Below, piece by piece: positions 25,063-33,441 of a DNA stretch of 64,000 nucleotides. Both the position numbers and the translations under genes were made by a program. The notes below the pieces were generated by a model. That model was not told the origin of the DNA and searched no databases. It saw only the letters and a list, made by a program, of their open reading frames with translations. The stretch's first letter is position 1. Every line of letters begins with the position of its first letter. Source of the DNA: Saccharospirillum sp. (GTDB taxonomy: Bacteria > Pseudomonadota > Gammaproteobacteria > Pseudomonadales > Natronospirillaceae); assembly GCA_018402545.1 (NCBI GenBank), contig JAGYIL010000002.1, positions 124,001-188,000 on the forward strand, given 5' to 3'.

Positions 25063-26316
25063 TCAAGACTTTGCAACCACGTCGTGCCATTCCGGATGGC
25101 GTTCAATCTGGGCTTTCGCAAACGGGCACAGCGGAATAATGGAAACGCCTTCTCGTCGGGCATCTTCAACGGCCTGTTTGACCAGGCGCTCGCCCACCCT
25201 TCGGCCTCTCAGTGCGTTGGGGACCTCGGTATGATCGATGATCATCATGCTGTCACTAACCTGGCTGTAAGTCATCTCGGCTTCTACGCCGTCGATAACC
25301 AGGTGATATCGCCCCTTGGCTCCGGTAATTTCCCGTTCAACAGGTTCATCGCCCAAAGCGGTGCTGGCCCTCTTTTCCCCGGCATCGTGTGGCCGTGCCT
25401 GCCCACGCTGCCCCGGCCCGCATTCGAGTAGGTCACGCTCCCATCCGCCAAGCTCAGCCGTGGCTTCGTAGGTCGATTCCAGGAACGCCATAAGGGTCGC
25501 AGCGGGGTCGGCCGATGCCTGAACTGCATCGTAGGGCAGAATAAATTCTCCCATATCGTCTTGCCAGAAGGCGGTATCCGGTTGAACCCTGGCTCCGCGA
25601 AAACCACTTGGCTCCGGGTAGGCGTATGCGTAGAAAGCGGGGTAATCCATGCCAGCGCCACCGGGCCAGAACCCTGCAGACGAGACTTCGCGGTCGTAGG
25701 CTTCGTGCGTCACCGGGTCGGGCAGGGTCGGAATGCCACCAGGGTGCAGTGGAGCACGCCGCCCTGAAAAGCGAGTGACCGCCAGATCGAAACTCCCCCA
25801 GAACAGGTGCACAGGGCTCGACTTGCCGAGAAAGGCAGAACGGAATTGCTTGAATACGTCATCGATCGACAACAATGCCTGATGGAAACGTTCAACGGCA
25901 TCACGATCATAAGGCCGATCACGATCGTCTTGTTTGAATGGTACCGGGTAAGGCACTTCGTTGGGCTGACCGCTGAAAGTGGGTGAGCCGCCCAAATCGG
26001 TAACCAGTTCCAGAAACTGGGCATGAAAGGCCGCGACGGTAGAGGGCCCGAGCGCAAAACTTGTCTGTTGCCCAGCGCCGTTGATGCCGCGAACCTGGTG
26101 ATCGTGAAAATCAAACTGGATCTCAATGCCGGGGCCATCGGGGATCAGCGAAGAGGTCAGTCCTCGTGGAGAGACATAGAAGGTCGCGTTCCATGAGTGG
26201 TTCAGCCAGGGGGTATGCGCCAGCCGATACTTGCCTGCAATCTGCAAGTACAGGTGAACCGCGGAGCAGGTGTCGCGCCAGCTGAGATAGTCGAGCTGGG
26301 GCCAGGCATTACTCAT
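25063..26316 (-). CDS. DUF5996 protein fused to a YjdJ-type GNAT domain
   Basis: A 417-residue two-part protein. Residues 1 to about 300 match DUF5996: W-P-x-L-D-Y-L-S-W-R-D-T-C-S-A-V-H-L-Y-L-Q-I-A-G-K, N-H-S-W-N-A-T-F-Y-V-S-P-R-G-L-T-S-S-L-I, and a F-W-G-S-F-D-L-A segment. After a charged linker (about 300-330) the last ~90 residues form a small acetyltransferase domain of the YjdJ type (Y-H-L-V-I-D-G-V-E-A-E-M-T-Y ... I-D-H-T-E-V-P-x-A-L-R-G-R-R-V-G-E-R-L-V). DUF5996 has no known function. The fusion suggests the two act on the same target. Start at 26316 has AAAGGAAG in front; it lies 59 bases from pirin. Confidence 0.75.
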   Translation of the reverse strand: MSNAWPQLDYLSWRDTCSAVHLYLQIAGKYRLAHTPWLNHSWNATFYVSPRGLTSSLIPDGPGIEIQFDFHDHQVRGINGAGQQTSFALGPSTVAAFHAQFLELVTDLGGSPTFSGQPNEVPYPVPFKQDDRDRPYDRDAVERFHQALLSIDDVFKQFRSAFLGKSSPVHLFWGSFDLAVTRFSGRRAPLHPGGIPTLPDPVTHEAYDREVSSAGFWPGGAGMDYPAFYAYAYPEPSGFRGARVQPDTAFWQDDMGEFILPYDAVQASADPAATLMAFLESTYEATAELGGWERDLLECGPGQRGQARPHDAGEKRASTALGDEPVEREITGAKGRYHLVIDGVEAEMTYSQVSDSMMIIDHTEVPNALRGRRVGERLVKQAVEDARREGVSIIPLCPFAKAQIERHPEWHDVVAKS

Positions 26317-26375
26317 GGTCACTTCCTTTGGTCAGCATTGATACGGATCGCAGTGTCGTGTCTGCGCTGTTTAGA

Positions 26376-27311
26376 TCAATCCGGCAGTGGGATGTGCTCG
26401 TTCCGGTCGTCAACCGGCAAATCGAAACGCCCCTGCCCCCAGTTCTCAGCACGCCACTCGGCCTTGGCTTCCTCGATGCGCTCCATCGAAGACGCCACGA
26501 AATTCCACCAGATGTAGCGCGGGCCCGACAGAGTTGCGCCACCAAGAAGCATGATCCGTGCGCCGGTGTTGCCGGCAGTAACGCTTATATTGTCGCCAGG
26601 GCGGAAGACCATCATCTGGCCAGCGCCGTATTCCTGCCCTGCGACGGTGATGGACCCCTCGACGATATAAACGCCCCTGTCCTCGTGATTGTCCGGCATG
26701 GGCAACCGGCTTCCGGCTGCTAGCGTCGCATCGGCATAGAAGGTTTCCGACAGCATCTCAGCCGGAGCGGTCTTGCCATAGGCGTTGCCTAGAATCAGAC
26801 GCACGGTGACACCGTTGTCTTCAATCACCGGCAGCGTGGCCTTACCAAAGTGCTCAAAAGAGGGGGCTATATCTTCATACTGTTCCGGCAGGGCCAGCCA
26901 GGTTTGAATGCCGAATAAACTGTTCGGGCCACTTCGGGCTGCAGCACTGGTCCGTTCTGAATGGGTAACGCCTCGCCCGGCGACCATCCAGTTCAGCTCG
27001 CCCGGGCGAATAATCTGGTCGGCTCCGGTGCTGTCTCGATGGTGAAAATCGCCGCGGAACAGATAGGTGACGGTACCCAGCCCGATATGCGGATGAGGCC
27101 TGACGTCGACACCCTGTCCGCTCAGGAATTCGGCCGGCCCGGCCTGATCGAAGAAAATAAAGGGGCCTACCATTTGCCGTTTGGGTGCCGGCAGCGCGCG
27201 GCGAACTTTAAAATCACCCAGATCGCGGGAGCGTGGAATAATCAGAGTTTCGATCGCACCGGAGTCTATATCGTCGGGGCAGCGCGGATTTGTCGCAGGG
27301 TTCCAGCTCAT
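26376..27311 (-). CDS. Pirin family protein
   Basis: A 311-residue bicupin. The N-terminal cupin has V-R-P-H-P-H-I-G-L-G-T-V-T-Y-L-F-x-G-x-F-x-H-R-D-S, followed by the pirin-specific P-G-E-L-N-W-M-V-A-G-R-G-V-T-H-S-E-R; histidines of P-H-P-H and the later H form the usual iron site. Bacterial pirins include quercetin 2,3-dioxygenases and redox-responsive regulators of central metabolism. The gene is in the same direction as a LysR regulator 230 bases upstream, which may control it. Ribosome binding site AGGAAG before the ATG. Confidence 0.9.
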   Translation of the reverse strand: MSWNPATNPRCPDDIDSGAIETLIIPRSRDLGDFKVRRALPAPKRQMVGPFIFFDQAGPAEFLSGQGVDVRPHPHIGLGTVTYLFRGDFHHRDSTGADQIIRPGELNWMVAGRGVTHSERTSAAARSGPNSLFGIQTWLALPEQYEDIAPSFEHFGKATLPVIEDNGVTVRLILGNAYGKTAPAEMLSETFYADATLAAGSRLPMPDNHEDRGVYIVEGSITVAGQEYGAGQMMVFRPGDNISVTAGNTGARIMLLGGATLSGPRYIWWNFVASSMERIEEAKAEWRAENWGQGRFDLPVDDRNEHIPLPD

Positions 27312-27540
27312 GAGGGTCTTCCTCGTTAGGCTCGTGGACTACCCGGTGCATCGACCAGGTCTGTCAGGAGGCAGGTGTACTGTTGTGCACCCGGTTCACC
27401 GCCATGATGGCGGACCCCCTGCTGGCGTGACTAGCCCTGTAATCCACTTAGCTGTGTCGCATTAAATGGAACGTTCGGCGGTGGCAGCCGCACAGAGTTA
27501 TCGCTCTCAATAATAGCAGGCCTGCTTCAATGCGCCTGTT

Positions 27541-28434
27541 TCAGGCGTCCCGTCCCCAAAGCTGTGGGTTGTTACTGAAGTGCTCGATCAGCATGTCGGT
27601 CAGGATGCGCACTTTGCGCGGAGGGTGTTGGCCCGGTGGGCGAACAACATAGGCACCGCCCGGAACAACAGAATAGTGCGACATCAGCGGAACCAGCGCC
27701 CCGCTCGACAGATGTTCATGAGTAAGGCAATCGGGCAGTCTGGCGATGCCCAGCCCCGCCACTGTCGCGCCGGTCAGGGCTATGCCGCTGTCTGCTTTGA
27801 AACGCCCATGCGGCTTAACCGTGAAAACTTTACCACCATTCACAAACTGCCAGGATTCGGTTCCCTGCATCAGCGCCTCATGATCGGCGATCTCATCCGG
27901 TACCTCGGGAGAACCATGCAACTTGATGTAGCCCGGGCTTGCGACCAGTTTTCCGGTGATCGGCCCGATGCGCCTTGCGACCAGATCAGAATCGGGAAGA
28001 TTGCCAACACGAACGGCACAATCGAATCCCTCTGCGATCAGATCGACAAAGCGGTCACTGTAGGACGCCAGTATCTTTAACCCCGGATACCGGAGCGCGA
28101 GCTCAGCCAGAACAGGGGCAAAATGGGTAGGGCCGAACGAAAGCGGCATCGCGACTCTAAGCTGACCGCGAAGCTCGCCGTTTGGAAGAATCGTCTCTCT
28201 GGCCAACTCGAGTTCAGCACCGATCCGGGCCGCATGCTCGCGAAACGTGACCCCGGCTTCACTGAGCGCGGCGCCGCGTGTTGTGCGGACAAGCAATTGG
28301 ACACCGAGTTCCGCCTCAAGCTTGAATAACCGGCGACTTACGATTGATTTTGAAACGCCAAGCCTCCGCGCTGCCGCCGAAATACCACCAGCATCGGCAA
28401 CTTCCACAAAGGTGTGAAGCTCTTCGATATCCAC
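27541..28434 (-). CDS. LysR-family transcriptional regulator
   Basis: A 297-residue regulator. The helix-turn-helix is at the N-terminus: F-V-E-V-A-D-A-G-G-I-S-A-A-A-R-R-L-G-V-S-K-S-I-V-S-R-R-L-F-K-L-E-A-E-L-G, followed by the linker helix and a periplasmic-binding-protein-like effector domain (about 90-290). The branch with K-S-x-V-S-R-R and the arginine-rich effector region often regulates neighbouring oxidoreductase-type genes. I chose the GTG at 28434 because the upstream 48 codons do not belong to the family. Pirin, directly downstream, is the most likely target. Confidence 0.88.
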   Translation of the reverse strand: MDIEELHTFVEVADAGGISAAARRLGVSKSIVSRRLFKLEAELGVQLLVRTTRGAALSEAGVTFREHAARIGAELELARETILPNGELRGQLRVAMPLSFGPTHFAPVLAELALRYPGLKILASYSDRFVDLIAEGFDCAVRVGNLPDSDLVARRIGPITGKLVASPGYIKLHGSPEVPDEIADHEALMQGTESWQFVNGGKVFTVKPHGRFKADSGIALTGATVAGLGIARLPDCLTHEHLSSGALVPLMSHYSVVPGGAYVVRPPGQHPPRKVRILTDMLIEHFSNNPQLWGRDA

Positions 28435-28653
28435 TTGACCGTTCCTGTTTCGATTCGTAGGGGCTATTACAATGCGATATCGTAGCGTAAACAGGAACGG
28501 CAAAGTAGCGATTGATGCGCAGCGCCGAACGGCTCGACTACTACCAGTACACCAACCAACAACAACCAAGATACCCAAATGGAGCTATGGGCCACTGCTT
28601 AGGGCGTATCCAAACCGAGCTTTGCGAAAAGGCTTTTCATCACTTTACCAAGC

Positions 28654-29157
28654 TTAAAAACCGCTCTTCATAATATTTCGAATCCGTGCCTTTACGGAAG
28701 GCGCTTCATCACGCATCGCCATGTCGAAATAGAGTTTGGTCTCATCCAGATAGTGCGAATGTTGTCTGCTTAATTCATAGAACCCATTGTATGACCAAGC
28801 CCTTACAAATTTATTGCGATCAGTCAGCGTGAGCCTCAGAAAGTTGTAAACACATCGGCTCTGAGACTCTGTGATTGTCATAAAGGGCAAGCATTGCAGC
28901 ACATGTAACTTGGCTTCCCAATGATTCAACTGATCGAGTGACGCGTATATCTTGGAACTCTGTGCTGGCTCTAATGAATGCCCGGCTTCAAGCCAGGCCT
29001 TCAATAACCAGGTGGCTCCCTTTTCACACGGGTCGGTAAACGCCAGTTCAATGAGGGTGTCAGCAAAGTGGCAGTCTGCACTATGTGTATCATAGGTCGC
29101 CTTAATGTCAGCAGCAGACTTGCCATTCCAGGATGCGATCTTGTGTTCGATGTCCAT
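28654..29157 (-). CDS. HEAT-like helical protein, paralogue of an integron cassette gene
   Basis: A 167-residue all-helical protein that I cannot assign firmly; the closing segment (M-A-M-R-D-E-A-P-S-V-K-A-R-I-R-N-I-M-K) and regular helical pattern suggest a HEAT/ARM-like fold. It is a clear paralogue of the cassette product at 42637-43140 (more than half of residues identical, same length). Here there is no attC next to it, so it looks like a cassette gene stranded outside the array. A direct relation of neighbours (GFA gene upstream) supports the idea of former cassettes. Confidence 0.75.
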   Translation of the reverse strand: MDIEHKIASWNGKSAADIKATYDTHSADCHFADTLIELAFTDPCEKGATWLLKAWLEAGHSLEPAQSSKIYASLDQLNHWEAKLHVLQCLPFMTITESQSRCVYNFLRLTLTDRNKFVRAWSYNGFYELSRQHSHYLDETKLYFDMAMRDEAPSVKARIRNIMKSGF

Positions 29158-29192
29158 AGACCTCCCAGTAATGTAGCTAACGTCATAAAACT

Positions 29193-29207
29193 AATGAGAC
29201 ACCCGCC
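29193..29207. repeat. REP-like fragment (left end only)
   Basis: TGAGACACCCGCCCT matches the left end of the REP-like elements, without the stem or right end. Confidence 0.3.
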
Positions 29208-29279
29208 CTTTCTAAAACTGGTAAACCCTTCATGTGTCTTAAGATAGGGGATGTCATATTCGCTAAAGATGACAGTAGC

Positions 29280-29681
29280 TTAACCTGGAAGCCCTTCAAA
29301 CTCTGGCACTTCATCTAACCGCTCATCCCAGGTAGCTTTGCTGGATGAGAAGATATGGGCCGTTGGCGGCACAGTGATTTCAGTATCCAGACACCCGGCG
29401 GGAACAACTAGCAAACCGGTGATCTGCGTGTTTGGCAACGCTGAACCACACAACATACAAAAGCTTTTATGATGACGAGTGCCTGGAAGCGTAAAGGAAG
29501 TCACGGCATCTGCACCCGACTGCCAGACCAATTTGGCTGATTGCGAGAAAAGATTTGCCGCATGAGCCGAACCGGTATCTTTTTGACAATGCCGACAATG
29601 GCACAGGTAAAAGCTATCGAACTCACCTTTTATCTCAAAGCTCACGGTACCGCACAGGCAAGAACCGAAATGATCTGTCAT
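29280..29681 (-). CDS. GFA family protein (glutathione-dependent formaldehyde-activating type)
   Basis: A 133-residue protein with the GFA zinc ligands: G-S-C-L-C-G-T-V-S-F at the start, L-C-H-C-R-H-C-Q-K-D-T-G-S-A-H (C-x-H-C-x-x-C) and F-C-M-L-C-G-S-A-L-P-N. The family uses a CENP-V/Mss4-like fold; most members are of unknown function. The ATG at 29681 has GGAGG eight bases ahead. Its C-terminal 24 residues are nearly identical to a truncated copy in the integron at 33367-33438, indicating a second cassette-type gene residing outside the array. Confidence 0.85.
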   Translation of the reverse strand: MTDHFGSCLCGTVSFEIKGEFDSFYLCHCRHCQKDTGSAHAANLFSQSAKLVWQSGADAVTSFTLPGTRHHKSFCMLCGSALPNTQITGLLVVPAGCLDTEITVPPTAHIFSSSKATWDERLDEVPEFEGLPG

Positions 29682-29805
29682 CAAAAATTCCTCCATACCC
29701 TGTGCGTCAAAACACACAGTGCTTCTGGTCAGCTTTCCGGGCAGTGCCCAGCGTAGTAACGGGCACCGGATCTACAAAACTCGGCATGTCGGGCAGCTTG
29801 AGATG

Positions 29806-29829
29806 ACACTGGGTTGGGTGTCTGTATAG
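29806..29829. repeat. REP-like fragment (right end only)
   Basis: Contains GTTGGGTGTC followed by TATAGCTAC, resembling the right end of the REP-like element that follows the RAYT gene at 37.39 kb. Confidence 0.35.
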
Positions 29830-29959
29830 CTACTAACCTGCGCTTCAATCGAAACAGCCATTCTGTATGGCTGAATCCATAGTTAAGGCTAAACTTGAAG
29901 TCCTGTGGCGGATCAACCGCTACTGAAGTGTCATTGAATCGTTGCTCAGGGACTCCTCA

Positions 29960-31090
29960 ATGTTAAAGCGATCACCGATAGCCAAAGAACACCAGAATAG
30001 AAAGAGCCTTGGAAATCGCAAGTCGATTGAAACCGGAGATACGGCAAAAGACCTGGCTCCCGCTGCTGTAGCGGAGTATCAGGCCAGAGAGAGCACCCAG
30101 GGGGCACAAGCGGCGCTGGAAGTTGTACTAAAGGAGATATCCGCCAAAGGGAATTATCAGGTTGGGCAGGGCGAGATCGAGGCCGTTTCTAACCAGCTCG
30201 GCGCCATACTCTCAGGTGCTTCGCCCGATGATGTTGCCCTGTTGAGACGCACTCTGCTGCGCGAGGAATTCGAGCGAACAGACCACCTTGGTGCCGAGTC
30301 TGACGACGAACTACTGCCCGACTGGCAGGAAAGCTCTTACCCATATCGCAACCGGCTGCGCCGCAAGTCTTACGAAAAACAGAAGTACAACCTGCAGGTG
30401 GAGCTACTTAAGCTGCAGCACTGGGTGAAGGAAACCGGGTCTCGCGTAGTAATTCTGTTTGAAGGGCGCGACGCCGCTGGCAAGGGCGGCACCATCAAAC
30501 GCTTCATGGAACACCTGAATCCACGGGGAGCTCGGGTGATCGCCCTGGAAAAACCGACCATCGCCGAACAAGGCCAGTGGTATTTCCAGCGTTATGTGAA
30601 CCACCTACCCACCTCGGGAGAGATCGTGCTGTTCGACCGTTCCTGGTATAACCGGGCTGGTGTGGAGCGCGTTATGGGTTTTTGTACCGAAGAGGACTAC
30701 CACGAATTCATGCACCAGACACCGGTATTGGAGAGAAACCTGGTTCGCTCCGGCATTCATCTGATCAAATTCTGGTTCTCGGTAACCCAGGAGGAGCAAC
30801 GCCGCCGCTTTATTGAACGCGAGTCACACCCACTCAAGCAGTGGAAACTCAGCCCGATAGACCGAGCCTCGCTCGACATGTGGGATGAATACACTAATGC
30901 CAAAGTAGCCATGTTCTCCCAAACAGACACTGCTGAAGCCCCCTGGATCGTGATCAAATCCGACTGTAAAAAACGGGCACGACTGAACGCCATGCGCTAT
31001 GTTCTGAAACAGTTCGACTATCCGAACAAAGACACTCACCGACTAGGCTCCATCGACCCACTTATCGTCAACCGAGCCCCCAATCGATGA
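29960..31090 (+). CDS. ppk2: Polyphosphate kinase 2
   Basis: A 376-residue PPK2-family enzyme. Walker A G-R-D-A-A-G-K-G-G, the lid/lysine region and Walker B F-D-R-S-W-Y-N-R-A-G-V-E are intact, with W-Q-E-S-S-Y-P-Y-R-N-R-L-R-R before them, the pattern of class I single-domain enzymes. These phosphorylate nucleoside diphosphates (or sometimes monophosphates) with polyphosphate. The N-terminal ~110 residues are a charged, helical extension longer than the minimal enzyme. The ATG at 29960 is preceded by AGGGA; a TTG at 29942 is less likely. Monocistronic, flanked by gene fragments and REP-like sequence. Confidence 0.92.
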   Translation: MLKRSPIAKEHQNRKSLGNRKSIETGDTAKDLAPAAVAEYQARESTQGAQAALEVVLKEISAKGNYQVGQGEIEAVSNQLGAILSGASPDDVALLRRTLLREEFERTDHLGAESDDELLPDWQESSYPYRNRLRRKSYEKQKYNLQVELLKLQHWVKETGSRVVILFEGRDAAGKGGTIKRFMEHLNPRGARVIALEKPTIAEQGQWYFQRYVNHLPTSGEIVLFDRSWYNRAGVERVMGFCTEEDYHEFMHQTPVLERNLVRSGIHLIKFWFSVTQEEQRRRFIERESHPLKQWKLSPIDRASLDMWDEYTNAKVAMFSQTDTAEAPWIVIKSDCKKRARLNAMRYVLKQFDYPNKDTHRLGSIDPLIVNRAPNR

Positions 31091-31181
31091 GTGATAGCCT
31101 ACTTCGGCGCGACGGAGAGGGCTTGGGACTGCAAACCGCTGCCGAGCCACCCGCCTTAACATCATTAACGACAGCTACCGT

Positions 31182-31252
31182 GACACCCACTCCTACTTCA
31201 TAAAAATAAGCTATTAAAAACTTATCTTTGATAGCCGCCTAATGTGGGTGCC
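31182..31252 (-). repeat. REP-like element, full copy
   Basis: Ends GACACCCAC and GTGGGTGCC form a terminal inverted repeat; GCTAT (31210-31214) and ATAGC (31231-31235) form an inner stem. Flanks CAGCTACCGT on the left and TCGACAGTG on the right follow the family pattern. Confidence 0.75.
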
Positions 31253-31294
31253 TCGACAGTGCCTCACGTTTATAAGCAAACTTCTTTCCCACGT

Positions 31295-32506
31295 TTACCA
31301 CCATTTCTGCTTTCGGCCGGCCACCGTTTCAACCATCTGACGTTTCAGCCACGGAACTTTCTGCGAGATGGTTAGGGCCAGGTCTCGCGCTCGGTCCGCG
31401 CCCCGCAAATGGGACTGGAACATCGGTGTCAGCAGCCGGCTCATGCGTTGGTAGAACCGGATAGAGCCACTGCGCTGATCTGCGAAGCTGGTCCATACGT
31501 CATTCCAGGTGCTTGCGCCCCCCACGGCCCGGCCGACGGCGACTGCATCCAGCAGGGCCATATTGGCACCCTGTCCAAGTTGCGGACTCATGGCGTGGGC
31601 TGCATCTCCAATCACACCGATGCGACCCTGCCCCCATCGACTCATGACCACGTCCCTGTAGGTAGCTGGCAAAAGTTCAGCGGGGGACTGAATAGCATCC
31701 ACAAGGGGATTTAAATCCGGCCACAGCCGGAGCACATCGTTCCGCCACTTACCAAGGTCAAAACCCTGTTCGCGCCACTGCGCCATATCGGATACAGGCA
31801 GGCTCCAGAAAAAACTGACCATGGGTACATCACCGTTACCTGGCACACGGCCGGTGGGCAGCATGCCAGCCATTTGGCGGCTGCTACGGTAACGTTGCTG
31901 CAGAATGGGGCTACGGAAGCCCGCCAGTGACTCGGTCAATGGCCGGATCAGCCACATGGCACCCCAGGGATATTGCCGGTCATACTGCACCAGAGAGGCC
32001 GGCCGCAACTGGCTGGCGCTGCCGTTGGCCACCAGCAGGACATCGAAAGCCTGGGTATGCTCCTCACTCCCGTGACGGAACCTGACCAGGGTTTCCGTGC
32101 CACGATCCTCCACGGACTCAACCTGACAGCAGAACTGGCGACGGTGGGGAAGGGCTAACAGCGTTTGATCCAGGATGTTGCATAGGGTGGCCCGGTGGAC
32201 ACCAAGACCGAACACTTCGTCGCCCTCACCCAAATCAGCATATGCCACATTCATGATGGGATTTCCGGACGCGTTCAGCCCCCGCAAAGCATCCACGCGA
32301 TGACCATAGTCGAGAATATGAGTCAGGCACCCCAGCTCCTTCAGGGCCGCCAGGCCCGAAGGCTGCAACAAGATGCCGGCACCGACTGGTGCCAGGGCCC
32401 CGGCGCGTTCGAACAGTGTGACATCATGGCCCTGCCGGGCCAGCAGGATGGCGGAGGCGAGCCCGGCGGTGCCAGCACCGATAATGGCAATACGCTGCTT
32501 GTGCAA
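31295..32506 (-). CDS. FAD-dependent monooxygenase, salicylate-hydroxylase type
   Basis: A 403-residue flavoprotein. I-A-I-I-G-A-G-T-A-G-L-A-S-A-I-L-L-A-R-Q-G is the FAD-binding Rossmann motif, and G-R-I-G-V-I-G-D-A-A-H-A-M-S-P-Q-L-G-Q-G-A-N is the conserved GD/FAD-ribityl motif of group A aromatic hydroxylases. It probably inserts oxygen into an aromatic or related substrate using NAD(P)H. It sits next to the distal attC site (32593-32666) but has none of its own, so it is best seen as the first gene outside the integron array. Confidence 0.88.
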   Translation of the reverse strand: MHKQRIAIIGAGTAGLASAILLARQGHDVTLFERAGALAPVGAGILLQPSGLAALKELGCLTHILDYGHRVDALRGLNASGNPIMNVAYADLGEGDEVFGLGVHRATLCNILDQTLLALPHRRQFCCQVESVEDRGTETLVRFRHGSEEHTQAFDVLLVANGSASQLRPASLVQYDRQYPWGAMWLIRPLTESLAGFRSPILQQRYRSSRQMAGMLPTGRVPGNGDVPMVSFFWSLPVSDMAQWREQGFDLGKWRNDVLRLWPDLNPLVDAIQSPAELLPATYRDVVMSRWGQGRIGVIGDAAHAMSPQLGQGANMALLDAVAVGRAVGGASTWNDVWTSFADQRSGSIRFYQRMSRLLTPMFQSHLRGADRARDLALTISQKVPWLKRQMVETVAGRKQKWW

Positions 32507-32592
32507 TGGTAAATCCTTGTCCTGTACTTCCTGTTCCGAGGCTTCGGGATCCTTCTTGAGGCCTGGAGCTTAACCTACAGAAGTCCAACTAA

Positions 32593-32666
32593 CTCATAAC
32601 GTGAAGCGCACCGGTGACTTTAGCGTAGCGAAGACAAAGGCATCCGTGTGACGCGCCTGGTTAGCT
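32593..32666 (-). repeat. attC site 1 (distal end of the array)
   Basis: Core TCATAAC on the left and GTTAGCT on the right enclose an imperfect palindrome containing AGCGTAGCGA. It belongs to the toxin-antitoxin cassette. Confidence 0.8.
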
Positions 32667-32963
32667 GCCACCAAGCATGTACGCACGAAGCTGCCGCTCT
32701 TCTCGCATGACGTAGAGGACAAGAACCCGCTTTTCATCCTCACGATAAAAAATACGACACGGTGGAATCACCACCTCCCTGTATACAGAATTAGGGAGCT
32801 CAGGAGGAATCCGTCCGGATTGGGGAAAATCTTCCAAGCGCTCGATCTTATCGAAAACATCCTGAATCAGGTGACTTGCGGCGGCAGGATTATCCAGAGC
32901 GATGTACTCGGCGATGTCATCCAGCTCTTGAAGGGCGGGTTCCGTCCAGATTACTTCAGCCAT
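32661..32963 (-). CDS. RelE/ParE-family toxin
   Basis: A 100-residue protein: V-I-W-T-E-P-A-L-Q-E-L-D-D-I-A-E-Y-I-A-L-D-N-P-A-A-A, then F-P-Q-S-G-R-I-P-P-E and Y-R-I-F-Y-R-x-D-x-x-x-V-L-V-L-Y-V-M-R, the standard ParE/RelE pattern. Such toxins cleave mRNA on the ribosome or poison gyrase; which applies here is not evident. It overlaps its antitoxin gene by 13 bases and its stop lies within the attC right core, a tight cassette. Confidence 0.9.
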   Translation of the reverse strand: MAEVIWTEPALQELDDIAEYIALDNPAAASHLIQDVFDKIERLEDFPQSGRIPPELPNSVYREVVIPPCRIFYREDEKRVLVLYVMREERQLRAYMLGGS

Positions 32964-33208
32964 TTACTCATTTTCTCCCTGGCCTCACTCTGGCTGTGCG
33001 TTCTTCCCTCAAATACAGCACGCTCTCCCCGTGAGAGCCCCTCAAGCAGCTCGAGTCGACGCTGCATAAACTCGTAATCCTGCACATCAACAAGGTATGC
33101 GGATGGCTGACCATGCTCCGTAATCAGTACCGGCTCTTTGGACAAATGCAAGTCTGCCAGAATCTTTGTGGCCTGGCGTTTGAGGTTCGTAACAAGCTCA
33201 ACTTTCAT
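32951..33208 (-). CDS. Phd/YefM-family antitoxin
   Basis: An 85-residue protein with the Phd/YefM opening (L-K-R-Q-A-T-K-I-L-A-D-L, E-P-V-L-I-T-E-H-G-Q-P-S-A-Y-L-V-D-V) that forms the DNA-binding fold, and a C-terminal helical toxin-binding tail. It neutralises the toxin encoded just downstream and normally represses its own promoter; a 9-bp direct repeat ahead of the gene is a probable operator. Antitoxin precedes toxin, the usual order. Confidence 0.9.
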   Translation of the reverse strand: MKVELVTNLKRQATKILADLHLSKEPVLITEHGQPSAYLVDVQDYEFMQRRLELLEGLSRGERAVFEGRTHSQSEAREKMSKWLK

Positions 33209-33232
33209 GGGGTTATCCGGAATTAGACTGAA

Positions 33233-33252
33233 AGTATCACTATAGTATCACT
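33233..33252 (-). promoter_or_regulatory. Probable autoregulatory operator of the TA cassette
   Basis: Two direct copies of AGTATCACT two bases apart lie 25 bases upstream of the antitoxin start. Their position suggests binding of the antitoxin/toxin complex and shows that the cassette brings its own promoter. Confidence 0.55.
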
Positions 33253-33271
33253 TCTCAGGAATGGCAATCCC

Positions 33272-33356
33272 AGCTAACGCCTGCATAAACGGCGCCCGAC
33301 TAGGGCGTCCGGTGGAGGCCCATCGGCCCGGAACGAATTTAATGCACAGGTTATGT
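33272..33356 (-). repeat. attC site 2
   Basis: Cores AGCTAAC and GTTATGT; inner part GGCGCCCGACTAGGGCGTCC and GGTGGAGGCC, the type also seen in sites 3, 13, 15 and 25. It closes the cassette whose gene is the truncated GFA copy. Confidence 0.9.
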
Positions 33357-33366
33357 GGTGGCGGGT

Positions 33367-33438
33367 TCAAGTTGGCAGGCCCTCAAAATTTGGAACCTCC
33401 TCCAACCGCTCGTCCCATGCGGCTTTGCTGGATGAGTG
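33367..33438 (-). pseudogene. GFA gene, last 23 codons only
   Basis: The minus strand reads H-S-S-S-K-A-A-W-D-E-R-L-E-E-V-P-N-F-E-G-L-P-T then TGA, matching the end of the complete GFA gene at 29280. Everything upstream is lost; the REP-like element begins three bases beyond. Confidence 0.9.
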
Positions 33439-33441
33439 CCA

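Noticed and set aside
33272-33356. Reading the site as a terminator
   Set aside because: The hairpin is bounded by AAC and GTT cores in the pattern of the other attC sites and lacks a U-tract.
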